Part shown: positions 49,546 to 58,886 of the stretch, piece after piece
Layout of the letters: each line of letters starts with the position of its first letter
Numbering within the stretch: position 1 is the first letter of the stretch
Source: Flavobacteria bacterium GWA2_35_26
GTDB taxonomy: Bacteria; Bacteroidota; Bacteroidia; Flavobacteriales; Flavobacteriaceae
Assembly: GCA_001800905.1 (NCBI GenBank)
Contig: MGWH01000001.1
Coordinates: 227,808-291,807 of the forward strand
Direction: 5' to 3'
Length of the DNA stretch: 64,000 nt
Program-made: the position numbers and the translations under genes
The notes under the pieces: generated by a model
Seen by the model: the letters and a program-made list of their open reading frames with translations, nothing else
Databases searched by the model: none
Told to the model about the DNA's origin: nothing

Positions 49546-49589
49546 AACACATCAAAGGTCAATATTTAGAAATACAAAAACACATCAAA
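49539..49589. repeat. 18-bp perfect direct repeat upstream of susC, candidate operator
   Basis: ATACAAAAACACATCAAA occurs at 49539-49556 and again at 49572-49589, a 33-bp period (about three helical turns). The proximal copy covers the predicted -33 element of susC and the distal copy lies just upstream of it. This spacing fits tandem binding by a dimeric activator such as the divergently encoded LuxR-type regulator. Confidence 0.75.
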
Positions 49590-49739
49590 AAATTTATAAT
49601 AATTTGATTTATAACATTTTATAAAAAAAATAAATATATTTGTAAAAAAAACAAAAGTAAAAGTAACTTACAAATTGTAATTTGAATTAAATTAGCAAAA
49701 ATTGAACTTTTCATATCCTATGTTTTACAAAATTTATCT

Positions 49740-52610
49740 ATGAAAAACCTAAAAAACCGCTCTTTACTTGTATTGTTTTTATTGCTTCATTCTGTATTTT
49801 TTGGTCAAGTAAAAAGTATTGGGATTCCAGAAATTAGAAACTACAAAAGGACGGATTACAAAGGAGGTACCCAAAACTGGAACATAGACCAAGATTCAAA
49901 TAACAATTTATATTTTGCCAATAACGATGGAATGTTCATGTTTGACGGGACCGTTTGGTCTAAATATGTACTTCCTAATAAATCCGTTGTAAGATCATTA
50001 AAAACCCATTCCTCGGGAAAAATATTTGTAGGAGGTTATAATGAATTTGGCTACTTTAAACCGGATAGTAATGGAAAATTAGTCTATTTTTCATTGTCTA
50101 GATTTCTGAAAGAGAAGAATAATAGTACAATTGATATTGTCTGGAAAATACATCACCTCAAAAACGAAATAGTGTTTCAATCGTTTAATGCAGCCTATAT
50201 TTATAAAAACAACCGGATACAAATACTAAAAGCACCTACTCGATTTCAATTCTCGTTTTTGGTAAAGAACACTTTGTATTTTCAAGATATCAATAAAGGA
50301 ATTTTAAAATATAGAGATGGTAATTTAATTGCAATTCCTAACTCAACTCAACTCAATAATACAGAAGTATGGGGAATGTTTCCAATAGACAATAAAATAA
50401 TTATAACCACACTTGATAAAGGACTATTTATTTACCAAAACAGCAAAATAACCCCTTGGGAAACTGATGCAAATTTGTTCATCAAAAAAAATAGCGGTCT
50501 TGGCGGGGCCTCTATGAAAAATAATCATATTGTGCTGAATTCAGTTGTAGATGGGGTTATAATTTGCGATCGTAATGGGAAAATTATACAACATATCAAC
50601 CGAAAAAAAGGCTTGCAAAACAACACCTCTTTAACTTCATTCATCGATAAAAATGATAACCTTTGGTTGGGATTAGATAATGGTATCTCATTTATTAATG
50701 AAAATTCCCCTTTTACTTTTTTTGGATCGAGTTACAATTTAAGTACTGTTTATGCTACCATTGTACATAAAGGCATTTTGTATGTAGCAACTAACCAAGG
50801 TGTGTTTTACCATAAATGGAGTAATCCGTTTAAAGAAGAAGATTTTCAATTGATTAGTGGAACGGAAGGTCAAGCTTGGAATTTGCAACTTATTAATGGC
50901 ACACTGTTATGCGCCCATAATAGAGGAGCATTTATTTTAAGTGGAAACACAATAGTAAAAACACTAGACAATACTGGATACTGGAGTTTTAAAATTGTAC
51001 CGGGAAAGCCTGATAAAATAATAGCATCCAATTATAATGGTTTTTCGCTATTAGAATTTTCAAATGGAAATTGGGTTTTGAAAAATCAGATAAAAGGGTT
51101 TTCAAAATCAGTAGGTGAATTTGAAGTATCCAATACTAGTGCATGGGTAAAAAAAGATGATGTATTATATCAATTAAAATTTGATGTTAATTATTCGAGA
51201 TTTTTAACAGTAATTAAACACAAAAAACTATCCGAAATAGATAAAGGTATTACAAGTGTTCAACGTATTAAGAACGCTATTGTATTTCAACACAATAATC
51301 ATTTTTATACCTACTCAGAAAAGAAAAACACATTTGAACCAAATGCATTTCTGACAAAAATTTTTCAAAAAATTCCTAAAACCAATACAATTGTTGAAGA
51401 TAAAGCTGGAAATATTTGGTATGTAATTAAAGAAACTTTAGGGGTTTTAAAAAAGAATAATAACGGGACATACACTAATACTAGTAATCCTTTTTTAAAT
51501 TTCACACAGTATTTAGTATACAATAACTTATCTATAAATACACTTGATTCTCATAATATATTTATTGGACTAACTGACGGACTAGTACATTATGACTCCG
51601 ATCAATTAAACAACATTAATAGTAAACCAAAGGTGTTTATTCAAAATTTTACAACTCAAGAAGCTACAATTTACAACAGTTCAAAAATATCACTTGACAA
51701 CAAAATCACAATACCCTACGAATCAAATTTTGTGAAATTTAGATTTTCATCACCTACATTTGAAAATGTAGAAAATATAAAATATTCCTATAAATTAAAT
51801 GGATTTGACGAGGAATGGAGTAACTGGTCGTCGGCCACAATTAAAGAGTATACAAATCTTAGAGAGGGACAGTATACAATGAATGTTAAAGTGAAAAATA
51901 GTTTTGGAATTATTTCAGATACTGCTTCAATCCCATTTACAATTTCCCCGCCTTGGTACAGACATTTTATTGCTTATCTATTTTATCTTATTTTGATAGG
52001 AGCAACCATTCGAGTAATACGAGATAGAATTAAAATTAAGATTCGAAGAAATAAATATTTCGAAACGATAGAACAGCGGCGATTGTACTTAGAAAAAGAA
52101 GCTCGAATTCGTCAAGAACAATTTAATCTGGAGAAAGAAATTGAAAAATTAAAAAATGACAAACTACAGCTCAATTTATTAGCAAAAGATAAAGAATTGG
52201 TTACCAACTCGCTTCAGGTTGTGAAAAAAAATAAAATCCTGAACGGAATAATGCAGCGTTTGAAAGATATTGACACTTCCGCATTTGACGAAACTAATAA
52301 ATTCCAATTTGAAAAATTACGAAAAAGTATTCTAAAAGAAGTGAATTCAGATAAAAGCTGGAAGGATTTAGAAAAACATATAAAAAATGTACACTTTGAA
52401 TTTTTAAAACGATTAAAAGAAAAACACCCAACAATTACTCCAAGAGAATTGGATTTGTCAACCTATTTATTAATGAATATGTCAACAAAAGAAATCTCTG
52501 AAATTATGAATATTTCAGGAGGCGGAGTAGAACTTGCTCGTTATCGCTTGAGAAAGAAATTGGACCTTGAAAAAAAGGAAAGTTTAACAGGGTATCTAAT
52601 GCGAATTTAA
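49740..52610 (+). CDS. Transmembrane propeller/Y_Y_Y/LuxR-type one-component regulator of the utilisation locus
   Basis: This 956-residue regulator has a signal/anchor at the N terminus, a periplasmic two-component-regulator-type beta-propeller (about 30-630, with NNLYFANNDGMFMFDG, NDNLWLGLDNGISF repeats), a Y_Y_Y domain (about 665-735, YSYKLNGFDEEWSNWS), one transmembrane helix (about 740-760), a coiled coil (about 775-840) and a C-terminal LuxR-type helix-turn-helix (about 890-950, TPRELDLSTYLLMNMSTKEISEIMNIS). There is no histidine kinase or receiver domain, so glycan sensing is probably passed directly to the DNA-binding domain. It is divergent from susC and is the likely activator of the locus. 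Confidence 0.88.
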   Translation: MKNLKNRSLLVLFLLLHSVFFGQVKSIGIPEIRNYKRTDYKGGTQNWNIDQDSNNNLYFANNDGMFMFDGTVWSKYVLPNKSVVRSLKTHSSGKIFVGGYNEFGYFKPDSNGKLVYFSLSRFLKEKNNSTIDIVWKIHHLKNEIVFQSFNAAYIYKNNRIQILKAPTRFQFSFLVKNTLYFQDINKGILKYRDGNLIAIPNSTQLNNTEVWGMFPIDNKIIITTLDKGLFIYQNSKITPWETDANLFIKKNSGLGGASMKNNHIVLNSVVDGVIICDRNGKIIQHINRKKGLQNNTSLTSFIDKNDNLWLGLDNGISFINENSPFTFFGSSYNLSTVYATIVHKGILYVATNQGVFYHKWSNPFKEEDFQLISGTEGQAWNLQLINGTLLCAHNRGAFILSGNTIVKTLDNTGYWSFKIVPGKPDKIIASNYNGFSLLEFSNGNWVLKNQIKGFSKSVGEFEVSNTSAWVKKDDVLYQLKFDVNYSRFLTVIKHKKLSEIDKGITSVQRIKNAIVFQHNNHFYTYSEKKNTFEPNAFLTKIFQKIPKTNTIVEDKAGNIWYVIKETLGVLKKNNNGTYTNTSNPFLNFTQYLVYNNLSINTLDSHNIFIGLTDGLVHYDSDQLNNINSKPKVFIQNFTTQEATIYNSSKISLDNKITIPYESNFVKFRFSSPTFENVENIKYSYKLNGFDEEWSNWSSATIKEYTNLREGQYTMNVKVKNSFGIISDTASIPFTISPPWYRHFIAYLFYLILIGATIRVIRDRIKIKIRRNKYFETIEQRRLYLEKEARIRQEQFNLEKEIEKLKNDKLQLNLLAKDKELVTNSLQVVKKNKILNGIMQRLKDIDTSAFDETNKFQFEKLRKSILKEVNSDKSWKDLEKHIKNVHFEFLKRLKEKHPTITPRELDLSTYLLMNMSTKEISEIMNISGGGVELARYRLRKKLDLEKKESLTGYLMRI

Positions 52611-52630
52611 ATGCACAAATACCTCTATTT

Positions 52631-53914
52631 TTAAAATAGATCTAAAGTTCGCTCTAAAGCCATTCCTCTAGATCCTTTAATTAATATGGTACTCTGATTG
52701 ATTTTTTGTTCATTTATAAAAGCTGATAAATCTTCATAAGTTGCATGAAAATGAAAATGTTCAGCATTTAAGAGATTGGCAAAAAAATCAGCACCAACAA
52801 AATGACAAACAATTTCTTTTTGATTTAACAATGAATTCACTATATTTTTATGCTCTTCAAAACTTTCTTCGCCTAATTCAAACATATCGCCTAATATTGC
52901 TATTTTGTTAGAATTATCTAGTTGTTTGAAATTTTCAATAGCTACAGCCATACTACTTGGATTGGCATTGTAAGCATCTAAAATGATTTGATTTGTCCCT
53001 TTAGTTATCAATTGCGATCGATTATTCTCTGGGACATACCCTTCTAAAGCTGATTTTATTTGCTCGTACGGAATTTTGAAGTAATTCCCTATAGTAATGG
53101 CGGCATTAAGATTATTAGCATTGTATAAGCCAATTAAATGTGATTTAATTTTCAAATCCCGTAGTGTCACCGTCACAAATGGATTAGCAGTGACTTCTGA
53201 TATAGCCACATTGGCTTCCAATTTATTAACTCCAAAGGTATAGTGATTAATAGCTCTCGTTTTTTCTACCTGAATAGCATCATCTAAATTCACAAAGGCG
53301 AGTTTACTATTGTCAGATAAAAAATGATACATTTCACTTTTCCCTTGAATTACTCCCTCAACGCCTCCAAATCCTTCTAGGTGTGCTTTACCAAAATTAG
53401 TAATATAACCAAAATCGGGCTGAGCTAAATCACACAAAAACTCGATTTCTTTTTTATGATTAGCCCCCATTTCTACTATCCCAATTTCTGTTTCAGTAGT
53501 AAACGAAAGTAATGTCAAAGGAACTCCAATATGATTGTTTAGATTTCCAATAGTAGCCTTAGTTCTATACTTTGAAGAAAGCACAGCATATATCAACTCT
53601 TTGGTGGTGGTTTTACCGTTACTTCCAGTTAACGCAATAATTGGCAGTTTCAAATAATTCCTATGGAACTTGGCTAACTCTTGAAGTGCTTGAAGACTAT
53701 CCTCAACCAATATAGTTCTATGATCGATATAAAAATCCGAATTGTCAATTATAACATAGGCTGCCCCTTTTTCAAGTGCCTCTTTAGCAAATGTATTGGC
53801 ATCAAAATTCTCTCCTTTTATAGCCACAAATAATGAATTAGGCTGAATTTTTCGGGTGTCAATTGAAACCGATGTACAATTTAAAAATAACTCATGAATT
53901 TTTGCGATATCCAT
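52631..53914 (-). CDS. murF: UDP-N-acetylmuramoyl-tripeptide-D-alanyl-D-alanine ligase
   Basis: This 427-residue Mur ligase adds D-Ala-D-Ala to the UDP-MurNAc tripeptide, the last cytoplasmic peptide step of peptidoglycan synthesis. The N-terminal domain SVDTRKI-type segment (SIDTRKIQPNSLFVAIKGENFDAN) and P-loop TGSNGKTTTKE are typical of MurF, as are NNHIGVPLTLL and DAYNANPSSM. It is separated from gldJ by a terminator, so it has its own promoter or is expressed by read-through. Confidence 0.95.
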   Translation of the reverse strand: MDIAKIHELFLNCTSVSIDTRKIQPNSLFVAIKGENFDANTFAKEALEKGAAYVIIDNSDFYIDHRTILVEDSLQALQELAKFHRNYLKLPIIALTGSNGKTTTKELIYAVLSSKYRTKATIGNLNNHIGVPLTLLSFTTETEIGIVEMGANHKKEIEFLCDLAQPDFGYITNFGKAHLEGFGGVEGVIQGKSEMYHFLSDNSKLAFVNLDDAIQVEKTRAINHYTFGVNKLEANVAISEVTANPFVTVTLRDLKIKSHLIGLYNANNLNAAITIGNYFKIPYEQIKSALEGYVPENNRSQLITKGTNQIILDAYNANPSSMAVAIENFKQLDNSNKIAILGDMFELGEESFEEHKNIVNSLLNQKEIVCHFVGADFFANLLNAEHFHFHATYEDLSAFINEQKINQSTILIKGSRGMALERTLDLF

Positions 53915-53935
53915 ATACTTGAAAATTTTATAAAC

Positions 53936-53958
53936 AAAAAGCCCTAAGAAGGGCTTTT
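53936..53958 (-). terminator. Terminator after gldJ
   Basis: AAAAGCCCT pairs with AGGGCTTTT around a short AAGA loop, with T runs on the transcribed strand. Confidence 0.82.
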
Positions 53959-53977
53959 AATTGGAATGGTATAAAAA

Positions 53978-55663
53978 CTAATTTCTAGGTCTTTTCTTAT
54001 TTTGTGATTTGGAACCCACTCTTGACATAGCACATCTAAAACCAATGTAATCTGTTGCCATATCTTCAGGGAAATATCTTCTTTGGGCTGGATCTAACCA
54101 ATAGGCTCTATCTCTCCATGAACCACCTTTGTATACTCTAACATTGTCGTTTACCAAAGTAGTTCTTTTGTTTGAGTTATCAAACTTTCTAACCATTCTA
54201 CCTAAACTATCAACTGTTACATTATTTTTAGGAGAATTATACATATTTTTTGCATCTTTATTAGAACCTGTAGTGCTAAACTTATATTCTTTACTTGATT
54301 GTCGATCTCCGTCTCTGTAATTTAAATTATTGCTTCTGTCGAAGTTCTGTCTTAAATAGGTTTCATTTTCATCTATAGGAACTTGAACTATTTGCCCTGG
54401 TAATGAACGCGCAATTATTTTTCCATTACTTAGAGTATCATATTTTATAGTACTTTGAGTAACTAATTCTACTTTGCCGTCCTTACCAATTTTATTTTTT
54501 GTGTACTGATTTCCTCTGAAATAATTTAAATCGTTATATTCATTATCTACAATAGGTCTATAAACATCGGCTACCCATTCTGCCACATTACCAGCCATAT
54601 CATACAAACCAAAATCGTTTGCAGGGTATTTTTTCACTTGGTTAGTAATGTCAGCGCCGTCATCGGACCATCCTGCAATACCGCCGTAATCGCCATTTCC
54701 TTGTTTAAAATTAGCTAACTGATCTCCCATTGTTTTACGTTTTCCAGAACGTGTATATTGTCCAGACCAAGGATACTTCTTTTGTCCTTTATAAACATTA
54801 TACTCTCTTTGTCCTACATCAGCTGCTGCTGCGTACTCCCACTCCGATTCTGTTGGTAATCTATATTCTGGCAGTAATAAACCTGATGAACGTTTAATAT
54901 AAATATCCTTAGGTGGAATTACTTTTCCATTTTTACCAGTTTTAGCTGCTTTTGCAGAGCCTTTTCTTCCTTTCAATACAATGTTTTCATCTCCACCGTA
55001 AACTGAGGATGGTGAATTTAAATAGGTCTCGGTATTAAATGAATTTTCTGCTGTTACGTCTAAAGTTTTAGCATCTTTTCTCAAGAAACCGTTTTTTTCT
55101 AATAAAGCTTCATTCACACGATCAGTTCTCCATTTACTAAACTCATTTGCTTGAATCCAATTTACCCCTACAACAGGATACTGAGAATATGAAGGATGTC
55201 TTAAATAATTGTTAGTCATATTCTCGCTATAACCCAATCGATTCCTCCAAACTAAAGTATCAGGCAAAGCCCCTTCATAAATATTTTTATAATTTTCTTC
55301 AGTTGGCGGGAAAACATTTTTTAACCAATTTAAGTATTCTAGATACATTGAATTCGTCACTTCAGTTTCATCCATATAAAATGATTGCACATGTTGCTGA
55401 GTGGGTGTGTTATTCCAATCGTGCATTACGTCATCCTGAACTTTTCCCATAGTAAAAGTTCCACCCTCAACAAATACCAGCCCAGGACCTTCAGGCTGCT
55501 CACTCATTTTTTTCGATACACTTTTTTTATTAAGTACGTTCCATCCAGTAGCTCTCGAGCCGCTTTTACCTAAACCCGATGCCTTTTTATTACAACTAGT
55601 AACACCTAATATTATTACTAAAGACAGAACTAATTGGAAAAATTTTCTAGTATTCACTTTCAT
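53978..55663 (-). CDS. gldJ: Gliding motility lipoprotein GldJ
   Basis: This 561-residue lipoprotein (Cys24 in GVTSCNKKASG) belongs to the FGE-sulfatase (formylglycine-generating-enzyme-like) superfamily: FVEGGTFTMGKVQDD, TEVTNSMYLEYLNW, RLPTESEWEYAAAA and the C-terminal KGGSWRDRAYWLDPAQRRYFPED...IGFRCAMSRVG. GldJ is required for gliding and stabilises GldK of the type IX secretion core. It is divergent from porV, which is the usual flavobacterial neighbourhood. Enzymatic FGE activity is not expected. Confidence 0.95.
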   Translation of the reverse strand: MKVNTRKFFQLVLSLVIILGVTSCNKKASGLGKSGSRATGWNVLNKKSVSKKMSEQPEGPGLVFVEGGTFTMGKVQDDVMHDWNNTPTQQHVQSFYMDETEVTNSMYLEYLNWLKNVFPPTEENYKNIYEGALPDTLVWRNRLGYSENMTNNYLRHPSYSQYPVVGVNWIQANEFSKWRTDRVNEALLEKNGFLRKDAKTLDVTAENSFNTETYLNSPSSVYGGDENIVLKGRKGSAKAAKTGKNGKVIPPKDIYIKRSSGLLLPEYRLPTESEWEYAAAADVGQREYNVYKGQKKYPWSGQYTRSGKRKTMGDQLANFKQGNGDYGGIAGWSDDGADITNQVKKYPANDFGLYDMAGNVAEWVADVYRPIVDNEYNDLNYFRGNQYTKNKIGKDGKVELVTQSTIKYDTLSNGKIIARSLPGQIVQVPIDENETYLRQNFDRSNNLNYRDGDRQSSKEYKFSTTGSNKDAKNMYNSPKNNVTVDSLGRMVRKFDNSNKRTTLVNDNVRVYKGGSWRDRAYWLDPAQRRYFPEDMATDYIGFRCAMSRVGSKSQNKKRPRN

Positions 55664-56031
55664 GTTTATTTATAAAATAAGTTTGTCATCAGATCTCTAC
55701 AAAATAAATTGTTTTGAAGAATTTAATTCAAAAATAGCTTTTAAACGCTAACTTCAGACAACAAAACGCAAATTTATAATTTTTATTATTAAAATTAAAC
55801 TTTGAACCAGTTTTTTACTTTCTAAATCGAGATGTAAATGACTCTATTTATATGATTCCGTTTTTTATTTCGAATTAAATCACAATAAAAAATAAAAAAT
55901 AATGTTATATACTTAGAAATTAAAAAAATTAATTCCGCACAAAAAGTCTTTAACATGGTTGGAATTAACTACCTTGTGTATTGAAAATAATTTAAAAAAA
56001 ATTACTTTTGTTTATCAAACATCATTTTAAA
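55664..56031. other. 368-bp AT-rich divergent intergenic region between gldJ and porV
   Basis: This is the only gene-free stretch over 300 bases besides the tRNA region. I see no open frame, RNA gene or repeat. It holds a consensus promoter for porV at its right end and a candidate -7 box for gldJ (complement of CAAATTTA around 55769-55776) without a convincing -33 element. The remainder is very AT-rich. Confidence 0.7.
55981..56010 (+). promoter_or_regulatory. Promoter of porV
   Basis: TTG (55981-55983), a 19-base spacer and TACTTTTG (56003-56010) match the Bacteroidetes consensus. The ATG lies 22 bases downstream. Confidence 0.75.
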
Positions 56032-57201
56032 ATGAATAAATATATCTTTATAATTTCTTGCATTCTTACTTTTTCGATTAGTAATGCACAACAAAGAGTA
56101 ATTACGACAAGCACTCCATTCTTGATGGTCGCTGCTGATGCAAGATCGGCAGGAATGGCAGATATAGGTATCGCTACTTCATCTGATGTTTTTTCTCAAC
56201 AGTGGAATCCTGCAAAATTTGCATTTGCAGCATCAGAAAAAGGACTTTCAATAAGCTACACCCCCTATTTGAATGATTTAGTTAATGATATCTCATTAGG
56301 ACAAATTTCCTATTTCAATAAAATAAATGACCGAAGTGCATGGGCAACTAGCTTACGGTATTTTGGTCTTGGAAATATCGAATTGCGTAATGATCCTTAT
56401 GAACAAGCTAATGTAGTTTCCCCAAACGAACTAGCACTTGACGGTTCCTATTCCTTACAGATAAGCAAAACATTTTCTATGGCGGTAGCTGGACGTTATA
56501 TTCGTTCCAATTTAAATTTTCCAACACAAAATAATGATGCCACATCAGCATCTTCGTTTGCTGTGGACGTAGCAGGATTTTATCAATCTGAAGAAAAAGC
56601 ATACACTCATTTTAACGGAATTTGGAGAGCTGGATTTAATATTCAAAATTTAGGTCCAAAAATAAATTATGACAACGCCGATGACAGAAATACCGGCTAT
56701 TTTTTACCCGCCAACTTAAAAATCGGGACGGGATTTGAATTTATTTTTGATGGAGACAATAAGTTAACAGCCAATTTAGAACTGAATAAATTATTAGTAC
56801 CTTCTCCCCAAAATGCTGATATAAATGGGGATGGAACAACTACCACCTTGGAGAACGAGCAAACAAAGAATAATTACATAAATACAGGATGGGTATCGGG
56901 AATTTTTGAATCTTTTGGCGATGCTCCAGATGGTTTTAGTGAAGAACTAAAAGAAATCACATATGCAATTGGTACTGAATATGCATTTAAAGATTCATTT
57001 ATGGTACGTGCAGGATATTTCCATGAGAATCCAGATAAAGGAGCTAGAAGTTATTTTTCTATGGGAGCAGGATTCAAATACACCTCTACAAGAATTGATG
57101 TTTCCTATTTATTCTCGACTTCAAAAATAAAAAATCCATTAGAAAATACACTTCGCTTTTCTTTGACTTTTAACTTTGGAGACAATTACGGACTCAATTA
57201 A
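56032..57201 (+). CDS. porV: Type IX secretion outer-membrane protein PorV (LptO)
   Basis: This 389-residue outer-membrane barrel protein starts at MNKYIFIISC with a signal peptide to about residue 20. The frame is open a further eight codons upstream, but the promoter -7 box overlaps that part. PorV signatures are clear: TTSTPFLMVAADARSAGMADIGIATSSDVFSQQWNPAKFAFA near the N terminus. PorV (FadL-like barrel) accepts cargo from the Sov channel and passes it to the sortase-like attachment complex. The cdd gene follows after a terminator. Confidence 0.93.
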   Translation: MNKYIFIISCILTFSISNAQQRVITTSTPFLMVAADARSAGMADIGIATSSDVFSQQWNPAKFAFAASEKGLSISYTPYLNDLVNDISLGQISYFNKINDRSAWATSLRYFGLGNIELRNDPYEQANVVSPNELALDGSYSLQISKTFSMAVAGRYIRSNLNFPTQNNDATSASSFAVDVAGFYQSEEKAYTHFNGIWRAGFNIQNLGPKINYDNADDRNTGYFLPANLKIGTGFEFIFDGDNKLTANLELNKLLVPSPQNADINGDGTTTTLENEQTKNNYINTGWVSGIFESFGDAPDGFSEELKEITYAIGTEYAFKDSFMVRAGYFHENPDKGARSYFSMGAGFKYTSTRIDVSYLFSTSKIKNPLENTLRFSLTFNFGDNYGLN

Positions 57202-57226
57202 TCTATAGAATAAACTAAAAAATCAC

Positions 57227-57260
57227 AATCCAAATTTCGAATGAAATTTGGATTTTTTTT
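57227..57260 (+). terminator. Terminator between porV and cdd
   Basis: AATCCAAATTTC (57227-57238) pairs with GAAATTTGGATT (57243-57254) with a four-base loop, followed by eight T residues. It ends only about 13 bases before the cdd start. Confidence 0.88.
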
Positions 57261-57272
57261 CCCAAATAAAAA

Positions 57273-57755
57273 ATGAACAAAGTAACTATCACTACCAACT
57301 TTGATGTTTTTGAAACTATTCAAGAACTTCCAACAGACATTCAAAATTTAATGCATGAAGCAGTGGCGATTCGAAAAACTGCCTATGCTCCCTATTCTCA
57401 CTTTAAAGTTGGAACGGCAATTCTATTGGACAACGGAGAAATTATTTTAGGTTCCAATCAAGAAAATGCCGCCTACCCATCAGGTCTTTGTGCAGAGAGA
57501 GTTGCTGTTTTTTACGCTGGAGCAAAATACCCCGAAGCCAAAATACTAAAAATGGCTATATCAGCTGCTTCCGACAATACAACTACAAGCGCTCCTATTC
57601 CTCCCTGTGGTGCTTGCCGACAATCATTAGCTGAATACGAAATAAAACAAAACACCCCCATTGAAATCTATTTTATGGGAGAAATTGGTTCTATTTACAA
57701 ATCAGACTCCCTTAAAAACTTATTACCACTTCTTTTTGATAAAAAGTTCCTGTAA
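57273..57755 (+). CDS. cdd: Cytidine deaminase
   Basis: This 160-residue zinc enzyme deaminates cytidine and deoxycytidine to uridine for pyrimidine salvage. The zinc site is C73 with E75 (LCAERVA) and C112/C115 (PCGACRQ), the tetrameric Cys3 type. SHFKVGTAI and SNQENAAYP are standard. It starts immediately after the porV terminator with little room for a separate promoter, so it may depend on read-through. Confidence 0.95.
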   Translation: MNKVTITTNFDVFETIQELPTDIQNLMHEAVAIRKTAYAPYSHFKVGTAILLDNGEIILGSNQENAAYPSGLCAERVAVFYAGAKYPEAKILKMAISAASDNTTTSAPIPPCGACRQSLAEYEIKQNTPIEIYFMGEIGSIYKSDSLKNLLPLLFDKKFL

Positions 57756-57881
57756 AATACTCAAAAAATAGCATATTAATTTTAGTGCTAAGTTGGAATG
57801 TCTTATTTTTGCACTTCGCAAATTTGTGTGAGGAAACTATTTTGCGTTATTAGGTACAATTGATAACACAACATTATTCAA

Positions 57882-58880
57882 ATGAAAGAAGTTACAAAAG
57901 AAGTTTATTTAAAGTGGTACGAAGACATGCTGCTTTGGAGAAAGTTTGAAGACAAACTTGCAGCATTATACATTCAACAAAAAGTAAGAGGATTTCTCCA
58001 CTTATACAATGGTCAAGAAGCCGTTTTGGCAGGTGCTTTACATGCTATGGACTTGACTAAAGACAAAATGATTACTGCCTACAGAAATCACGTTCAACCT
58101 ATTGGTATGGGAGTTGATCCAAGAGCGGTTATGGCCGAACTTTTAGGTAAAGTAACTGGTACATCAAAAGGAATGGGCGGATCCATGCACATTTTCTCAA
58201 AAGAACATCGTTTTTATGGAGGTCACGGAATTGTAGGAGGACAAATTCCTGTTGGAGCTGGACTAGCATTTGCTGATAAATATTTTGAGACTGGCGGTGT
58301 TACTATGACATATTTTGGTGATGGTGCAGCACGTCAAGGATCATTACACGAAGCCTTCAACATGGCAATGCTATGGAAATTACCAGTTGTATTTATAGTT
58401 GAAAACAATGGTTATGCAATGGGAACTTCCGTGGAAAGAACTGCCAATCACACTGATATTTGGAAATTAGGTTTAGGTTACGAAATGCCTTGTGGACCTG
58501 TTGACGGAATGAACCCTGTGAAAGTGGCTGAAGCAATGACCGAAGCTATCGAAAGAGCGCGTCGTGGAGATGGGCCAACTTTTCTAGAAATGAAAACATA
58601 CCGTTACAGAGGACATTCTATGTCTGATGCACAACTATACCGTTCAAAAGAAGAGATAGAAGAGTATAAAAAAATTGATCCAATTACTCAAGTATTAGAC
58701 GTAATTAAGGACAAAAAATACGCTACTGAAAAAGAGATTGATGCTATTGACCAAAGAGTTAAAGACTTGGTTGACGAATGCGTAAAATTTGCAGAAGAAT
58801 CTCCTTATCCAGAAATTCAGCAATTATACGACGTAGTATACGAACAAGAAGACTATCCATTTTTACCTCATAAATTATAA
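57882..58880 (+). CDS. pdhA: Pyruvate dehydrogenase E1 component, alpha subunit
   Basis: This 332-residue thiamine-diphosphate subunit decarboxylates pyruvate in the PDH complex. The TPP motif is GDGAARQGSLHEAFNMAMLWKLPVVFIVENN. The phosphorylation-type loop YRYRGHSMSDAQLYR is present. The E2 gene follows six bases downstream. The E1 beta gene is not here, so it must be encoded elsewhere. A -7 box TATTTTTG at 57804-57811 could serve as promoter. Confidence 0.96.
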   Translation: MKEVTKEVYLKWYEDMLLWRKFEDKLAALYIQQKVRGFLHLYNGQEAVLAGALHAMDLTKDKMITAYRNHVQPIGMGVDPRAVMAELLGKVTGTSKGMGGSMHIFSKEHRFYGGHGIVGGQIPVGAGLAFADKYFETGGVTMTYFGDGAARQGSLHEAFNMAMLWKLPVVFIVENNGYAMGTSVERTANHTDIWKLGLGYEMPCGPVDGMNPVKVAEAMTEAIERARRGDGPTFLEMKTYRYRGHSMSDAQLYRSKEEIEEYKKIDPITQVLDVIKDKKYATEKEIDAIDQRVKDLVDECVKFAEESPYPEIQQLYDVVYEQEDYPFLPHKL

Positions 58881-58886
58881 TCAGTT

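Noticed and set aside
49539..49589. CRISPR array
   Set aside because: There are only two repeat copies, a 15-base gap and no cas genes. Operator-type repeats fit better.
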